A stretch of 20,317 nt of DNA, taken from NCBI GenBank assembly GCA_001574975.1, contig KQ965882.1, positions 55,483-75,799 of the forward strand. Reading direction: 5' to 3'. The notes under the pieces were generated by a model. The model worked only from the letters and a program-made list of their open reading frames with translations, was not told the origin of the DNA and searched no databases. The DNA comes from Gonapodya prolifera JEL478 (Eukaryota; Monoblepharomycota; Monoblepharidomycetes; Monoblepharidales; Gonapodyaceae). The position numbers and the translations under genes are program-made. This document shows positions 16,181 through 20,317 of the stretch, piece after piece (the first letter of the stretch is position 1; each line of letters starts with the position of its first letter).

Positions 16181-18536
16181 ATGACTGTCAAGGTAAACTC
16201 GCACGTCTGCGCTGGCAACTTCAAGAAACTATCGACTGACTGGACTCCTGTCTTGGCCCTCACGACGATGCCCCCCACAATATTCAACACAACCAACACA
16301 TCCAATCTAGGTGATGCTCTGGGGCTGGGGGCTCATGAACCCAATCTGCGCAAAATACGTCCTCGTGAGTGCCCCCAGCGTCTGTGCTTACTGTCGAAAT
16401 CTGACGACCGTTCGCGGGCACGATTGCCTCACGATCGCCCCCTTCAAAATAGCAAAAAGGAGGTGACGTTGTCTTGGTGGTGGACAGGAACGCTTCCCGC
16501 GATGGAAAGACGAGTACGTAGCACGCGATCGTCGACGGGTACTTTGACAACCAGATTTTCATTTGCCCGAAAATCGTGACGCATGGCAATTGAAATCCTG
16601 CACACCACCGACCAACAGTTGGACAGCTCACACCAGACCTCCCGCAAATCTCCTCGCGCGTCATCACATCCCCAGCCGACGCCGAAGTTGCCATCGCTGC
16701 CACAAAGCCCGATATCTGCATTCTCGCAACACGGTCGACCCTGAAGGAACTCAAGGACCCCATTCTGACTTGTGTTTCCAAGGGCGTGTCGGTCGTGACC
16801 ATTGCAGAGGAGGCGACCTATCCCATCACGACTGCGAAAGGTGAGGGAGTGGTGGTTGGGCGGGGGGAGGGGGACGAGAAGGAACGAACGAGGTGAACCC
16901 GAGTGCAGTGGCGTCGTTCCTCGCGGCCCCTGCAGTGCGAAGCACGTAAGATATAGCATTGAGGCCTAAGCGCGTAACGCTGACCGAGGCTGTCATCCGG
17001 AGGCGAGTGCCGAGCGAAGCGGAATGTTCCTCTCAGAGCAAGCCAGAGGCCTGAGCGTCGAATGCGCTGACCGAGGCTGTCCGTTTGAGCCGAACACCCC
17101 GCGGAGCGGAATGTAATCTCGCCGAGCATACATCGAGGCCGGGAATGTCAGCCAGACGCGAGTGACCTGCGGACCTCAATATGTTCTCGCGGAGCGAACT
17201 CGAAGCCTGAGTGTGACGGCGCTAAGCGAGGAGTCCACCAAAGGCGGGTGATCCTACTTCGGGAATATCCTGTACACCGCGAAGTGGAATAATTTCGCGG
17301 AGCGAACCCCTGGCCAAGCGCCGAATGCGCTGACCGAGGCTGTTCGCTGGAGACGAAGGATACAGCGCGGAGTGGCTACTATCTGAGTTAGTGGAAGGCC
17401 CATGCCGCATGAATTTGGCGACACCCTTGAGCCAATTCAACCTGACACTCTGACCAATCACAGCAATCGTCGCGGAGATCGACAAGGTCGCAAAGGCCAA
17501 CAATGCCACCGTGTTTGGATCGGGCTACTCCGAGTGGGCGTGGGTCGTTCTGCCGGCCGCTGTAGCAGGTGCCGCTGCAAACGTTCAAAAGGTCGTCGGT
17601 CTCTCGTCTTACAATGTGAGATGAGGTGTTCCTCTCGCTGGTGCCGACTACCGTCGCATCGAGTACGCAAAGTCTGATAAACTCGTTTTAGGTCAATGAT
17701 TACGGGTCCGCACTTTGCGAGAAGCACGGGGTCGGTCTCTCAGCCGCTGAATTCCAGGCGAAAATCTCGTCCCAAGCCTCCACTGCCGGACCTTCTTACG
17801 CTTGGTCGGGGTCCGAAGGGCTTGCCAACACCCTTGGCTTCACTGTCACCAAAATGACTCAGGAGTTCCAGCCTACTTTTGCGGACGTGCCTGTTTACTG
17901 CGATGTTTTGAAACGCACCCTCGAGGTCGGAACCTGCACCGGCATGGCCGCGAAAGGTATGTACGAGTACTAGCAGTGTGTGGTTACTTTTGGCGCGGCA
18001 CCTCACGAAATATCACTTAAGCTACCGTTCAGACTGCCGAGGTTCGTATCAGCGGTGATCGAAAAATATAAGAAACTTCTGCCTCTGGTTTCCGGATTCT
18101 CTCACACGTTCACTGACCTTTTCTTCAGGGTACCGAAATCATTTTCTCGACCGTCGGCAAAGTGTACGCCCCGGGCGACGAAGACTGCAATGATTGGGAG
18201 ATCTGTAAGTGGACGGAAACGGTGTATCGGATGTTTGATTCCGGGGCATCTCACGTGCAAACACGCGATTGTAATCCAGTCGGTGACCCCGCCAAGATAA
18301 CCTTGAAAATGCCAGTCCCGCCGACAGTTGAGACAACGTGTGCGGCCGCCGTGAGTTGACCCTTGTACTTCATGTTTGTCAGGGATCGAGCATCAACATT
18401 CTCCATGTGCGGTCGTTATCAACAGGTCAACCGCATTCCTCAAATCCTTGCAGGCCCCGCGGGATACATCACCTCCAAAGACCTTGGTGCGATCCACTAC
18501 ATCGCCGGAAAGTTCCCCGAAGTGCACCGAACTTAA
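16181..18536 (+). CDS. NAD(P)-binding dehydrogenase, 2,4-diaminopentanoate dehydrogenase / dihydrodipicolinate reductase-like
   Basis: Ten exons give 347 residues: 16181-16192, 16311-16364, 16453-16513, 16619-16840, 17464-17615, 17692-17956, 18022-18041, 18129-18204, 18280-18350 and 18426-18536. The Rossmann start MTVKVMLWGWGLMNPI has the spacing of the family's WGxGxMG motif. It is followed by GGDVVLVVDRN, SPADAEVAIAATKPDICILA and KGVSVVTIAEEATYP. The second domain begins IDKVAKANNATVFGSG, and the C-terminal part reads GDPAKITLKMPVP and AVNRIPQILAGPAGYITSKD, as in bacterial ornithine-fermentation DAPDH relatives. The family's GxNPGF segment after the second domain start is replaced here by YSEWAW, so the usual substrate may not apply. 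Exon 7 is only 20 bases; its donor (18042) was chosen to keep phase, and a second possible donor exists at 18055. Intron 4 (623 bp) carries GC-rich hairpin repeats. The true substrate is unknown. Confidence 0.75.
16961..17340 (+). repeat. Cluster of GC-rich hairpin repeats inside intron 4 of the dehydrogenase gene
   Basis: Units with the left arm gaggcct(a/g)ag and right arm gctgaccgaggc lie at 16961-16990 and 17046-17077. A unit with a changed left arm (ggccaagcg) lies at 17311-17340, and a decayed one near 17200-17230. Stems between the arms vary but pair (agcg-cgtaa-cgct, agcg-tcgaatg-cgct). Linkers such as gcggagcgaac and aagcggaat recur. The cluster reads gaggcct...gaccgaggc in the sense direction of the host gene, as it does in the intron at 13432-13795. 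Confidence 0.8.
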
Positions 18537-18960
18537 TCATGCCGTTGTGTCTTTGAGTTCAGTATTGTAGGGATCACGTTACCCCGACTCGTCAAAATAC
18601 AAATATGATGATGTACGAAGTGTTGACAAAAAGAACACCAGCGACTTTATTATGAAAACGTCACCTCATTTAGGCTTGCTACGAGAAGATGGAATCAAAA
18701 GCGAAGGGATCTCAACATTGTCAACCACCGTTCGACGTGGCGCCATCACTGCCATCCTGCGTGACTTCACCCACGCCAGCGCACATAGCGTAGTGTCCCG
18801 ACGTTGACCATCCAGCAACAATAAATCGATCTCCACAATCTGAATCTCACTCACGTCCAGCAAAGGCATCTTCCACTTCAAATCCCCCCCATCAAAACAA
18901 AAAGAAGCCCCGCCAACTCCACACAGCCATTCCACCAATTTCGAACCACGATCTCCGATT
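18537..18960. other. Spacer between convergent genes, with a possible extra exon at 18666-18976
   Basis: The first 130 bases are AT-rich and fit a 3' UTR. On the minus strand 18976-18666 is open for about 100 codons with protein-like content (LVEWLCGVGGASFCF, LLDVSEIQIVEIDLLLLDG, TLCALAWVKSRRMAVM). It is preceded by a fine acceptor (ctgtttgcag) and has no early ATG. It would be the last exon of the neighbouring minus-strand gene if a donor is used upstream. The only phase-matching donors I see (gttgac near 19084, gtaaag near 19186) are weak. Confidence 0.35.
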
Positions 18961-20317
18961 TCATTTTCGCCCTGCAAACAGACCCTTCAACCACGATCCC
19001 GACATCCATCCCGACGTCTTGATTCCGAGACGCTCCAAGAAGCTTCCACCCGCCGGTGCAGACTGCGGCTGCGGCGCGTCAACGGTGGCCTTCTCAGACG
19101 AGGCTGTTGCAAGTGGCGCCGCGGCAGCTGGGGCGGACTTTGACTTCTCCTTTAGTGCCTTTGGTGTCTTCTTAGACTTCTTTACCGGTGGGGCTGCGGG
19201 TGGGGCTGCAGGCGGGGTCACGACGGCTGGCTTCGTCTCAACGCTGACGTCTTCGTCTTCCATTGGCACGTCCACGGAAGCTGGTGCGACTTCCCTCGTG
19301 GCTTTCGCTCCAACTGCTTTCTGTCGTGGGGACTTTGCAACGGAAGGTTTCGGCGTTGGCTCAGTTTTCCTGGAACGGGAACGATACGGTGTGCCGTCCT
19401 TTGACGAAGAGTGTCATTCAAAGGAGGGGGGACAAGTCACGGCGAGCACGATGCTCTCACCTTCTTGAGCCTTGGGCTCGCCACTGGCTGCTCCGGTGTA
19501 TCGATTTTGATTCGTTTACTGCTTGCCGCTCCAGAGGCATCCTCAAGCTCAGCCGCGGTACGTTTCGGAGTTGCAACGTTTGGAATGAGCGTGGCAGCGT
19601 CAACCGCGGATGGATGAATTGCAGTGACGATGATAATTGGCTCGCCAGAAGGCACTGAGACGGTCGCGTTCACGGGCTTTGGAGGGGCGTTGGGGCGGTT
19701 GTCCTCGATGCTCCCATCCAGCGTGAAGGTGACCAGACGCGATGTCACATCGTTCATGGAGACACTCGGATGCTCGTGTAGATAGGCTGCGAGGCGAAAC
19801 GCATTCGCTTGTGATTCGCGCCAGCGCTTTACGTCCATGTTGGAAAGTCGCGAGCTTGGGGCCGGGACAAAGTCCGGGGGTGCCATTCCTGGATTGTACT
19901 TCTTCAGGTCAGACTTTGATGCGAGACCACTTCAAAGGGGAGTGCGAGACGGGTCCGAGGTTGAAAATACCAAGTGTGCGTTCGAAAATATCCCCGGAGA
20001 GGAGAGAGAGAAGTTGGGGAGTTAAAGTCATGTACATAGTTGATGATGATGCGGGATGGATTACTCACAGCACTGCGGCTTCTGCCTTGGAGCGCTTCCC
20101 CGGGAGAAAGTAGATAAGGCAATTGTCGACAATCTGAGACTCATCCTTGTACTCCTTCGACTTGAGAAACGGGTGGTCCATGAGGAGAGGTGGGAGGGCA
20201 TCGATATCAAGTATGTGGACAGGCCAGTCGGGCTCCGGTGATTCTGGGAAAGAGTAGACGGTCAAAATATCAGGAAGGGGCCCAAACGAGGTGGAAATCC
20301 GAGAGGATCCAGTCAAT
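18961..20317 (-). CDS. Unrecognised nuclear-looking protein, C-terminal part (5' end outside window)
   Basis: Minus-strand exons 20317-20069 (open to the window edge), 19929-19461 and 19398-18961 join in phase. The introns are 139 and 62 bp with GTGAGT and GTGAGA donors. The first exon reads FGPLPDILTVYSFPESPEPD, WPVHILDIDALPPLLMDHPF and VDNCLIYFLPGKRSKAEAAV. The second reads KKYNPGMAPPDFVPAPSSRL, then RWRESQANAFRLAAYLHEHP and VTSRLVTFTLDGSIEDN. Next come low-complexity Pro/Ala/Val stretches and a basic KRTAAELEDASGAASSKRIK that looks like a nuclear localisation signal. The third exon is Lys/Pro/Ala-rich (VKKSKKTPKALKEKSKS) and ends ERLGIKTSGWMSGSWLKG, LFAGRK. I recognise no family. The tail composition suggests a chromatin or nuclear protein, which is inference. 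The 3' end is uncertain because of the possible exon at 18666-18976. Confidence 0.6.

Noticed and set aside
16284-16959. Overlapping minus-strand open frames of about 170 codons
   Set aside because: They are antisense to exons 2-4 of the dehydrogenase gene, which has clear family motifs.

Overview
The window looks like nuclear DNA of a fungus, most likely a zoosporic or other early-diverging lineage. The genes are intron-rich, with mostly 53-140 bp introns that have GT..AG ends. They include a fungal-type spliceosomal helicase, a fungal Mpc2-type pyruvate carrier subunit and short LRR proteins fused to SH3 domains. No gene has a bacterial operon layout. The placement within fungi is inference. 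All exon models below were built by hand from reading frame, splice signals and comparison between copies.

Left part (1-6585). The 3' half of a PRP22/DHX8 DEAH-box helicase gene (+) is followed by two paralogous genes arranged tail to tail (1609-4061 on +, 4410-6585 on -). Each encodes a signal peptide, a short plant-like LRR ectodomain, a proline-rich stalk with repeated modules, one transmembrane helix and a cytoplasmic SH3 domain with a tail. Both have six exons with the same intron positions and phases. The minus-strand copy carries one frameshift just before its transmembrane segment.

Middle part (6586-11611). After about 1 kb of spacer comes a 3.4 kb AT-richer island (7651-11047) with 459/458 bp terminal inverted repeats that are almost identical. 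Each terminus is the 5' half of a tRNA-Cys gene. At the left edge this half joins the matching 3' half in the flank and rebuilds a tRNA-Cys(GCA)-like gene. Each inverted repeat holds two tandem diverged copies of a 146 bp unit that starts with the tRNA half. This looks like a transposable or integrative element targeted to the tRNA-Cys anticodon loop. I could not recognise its transposase or integrase.

Right part (11612-20317). The genes are MPC2 (-), a small two-pass membrane protein that may be OCIA-like (-), a 75-residue tail-anchored protein (+), a ten-exon NAD(P)-binding protein of the 2,4-diaminopentanoate dehydrogenase/dihydrodipicolinate reductase-like family (+), and the 3' part of an unrecognised gene (-). 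A GC-rich repeat family built of short hairpins with compensating stem changes fills an intron in each of two of these genes, in the same orientation relative to transcription. It also occurs between genes at 7339 and 15680.

The genes do not form one pathway. The notable items are the LRR-TM-SH3 receptor-like pair, the tRNA-Cys-ended element and the intron-resident hairpin repeats.
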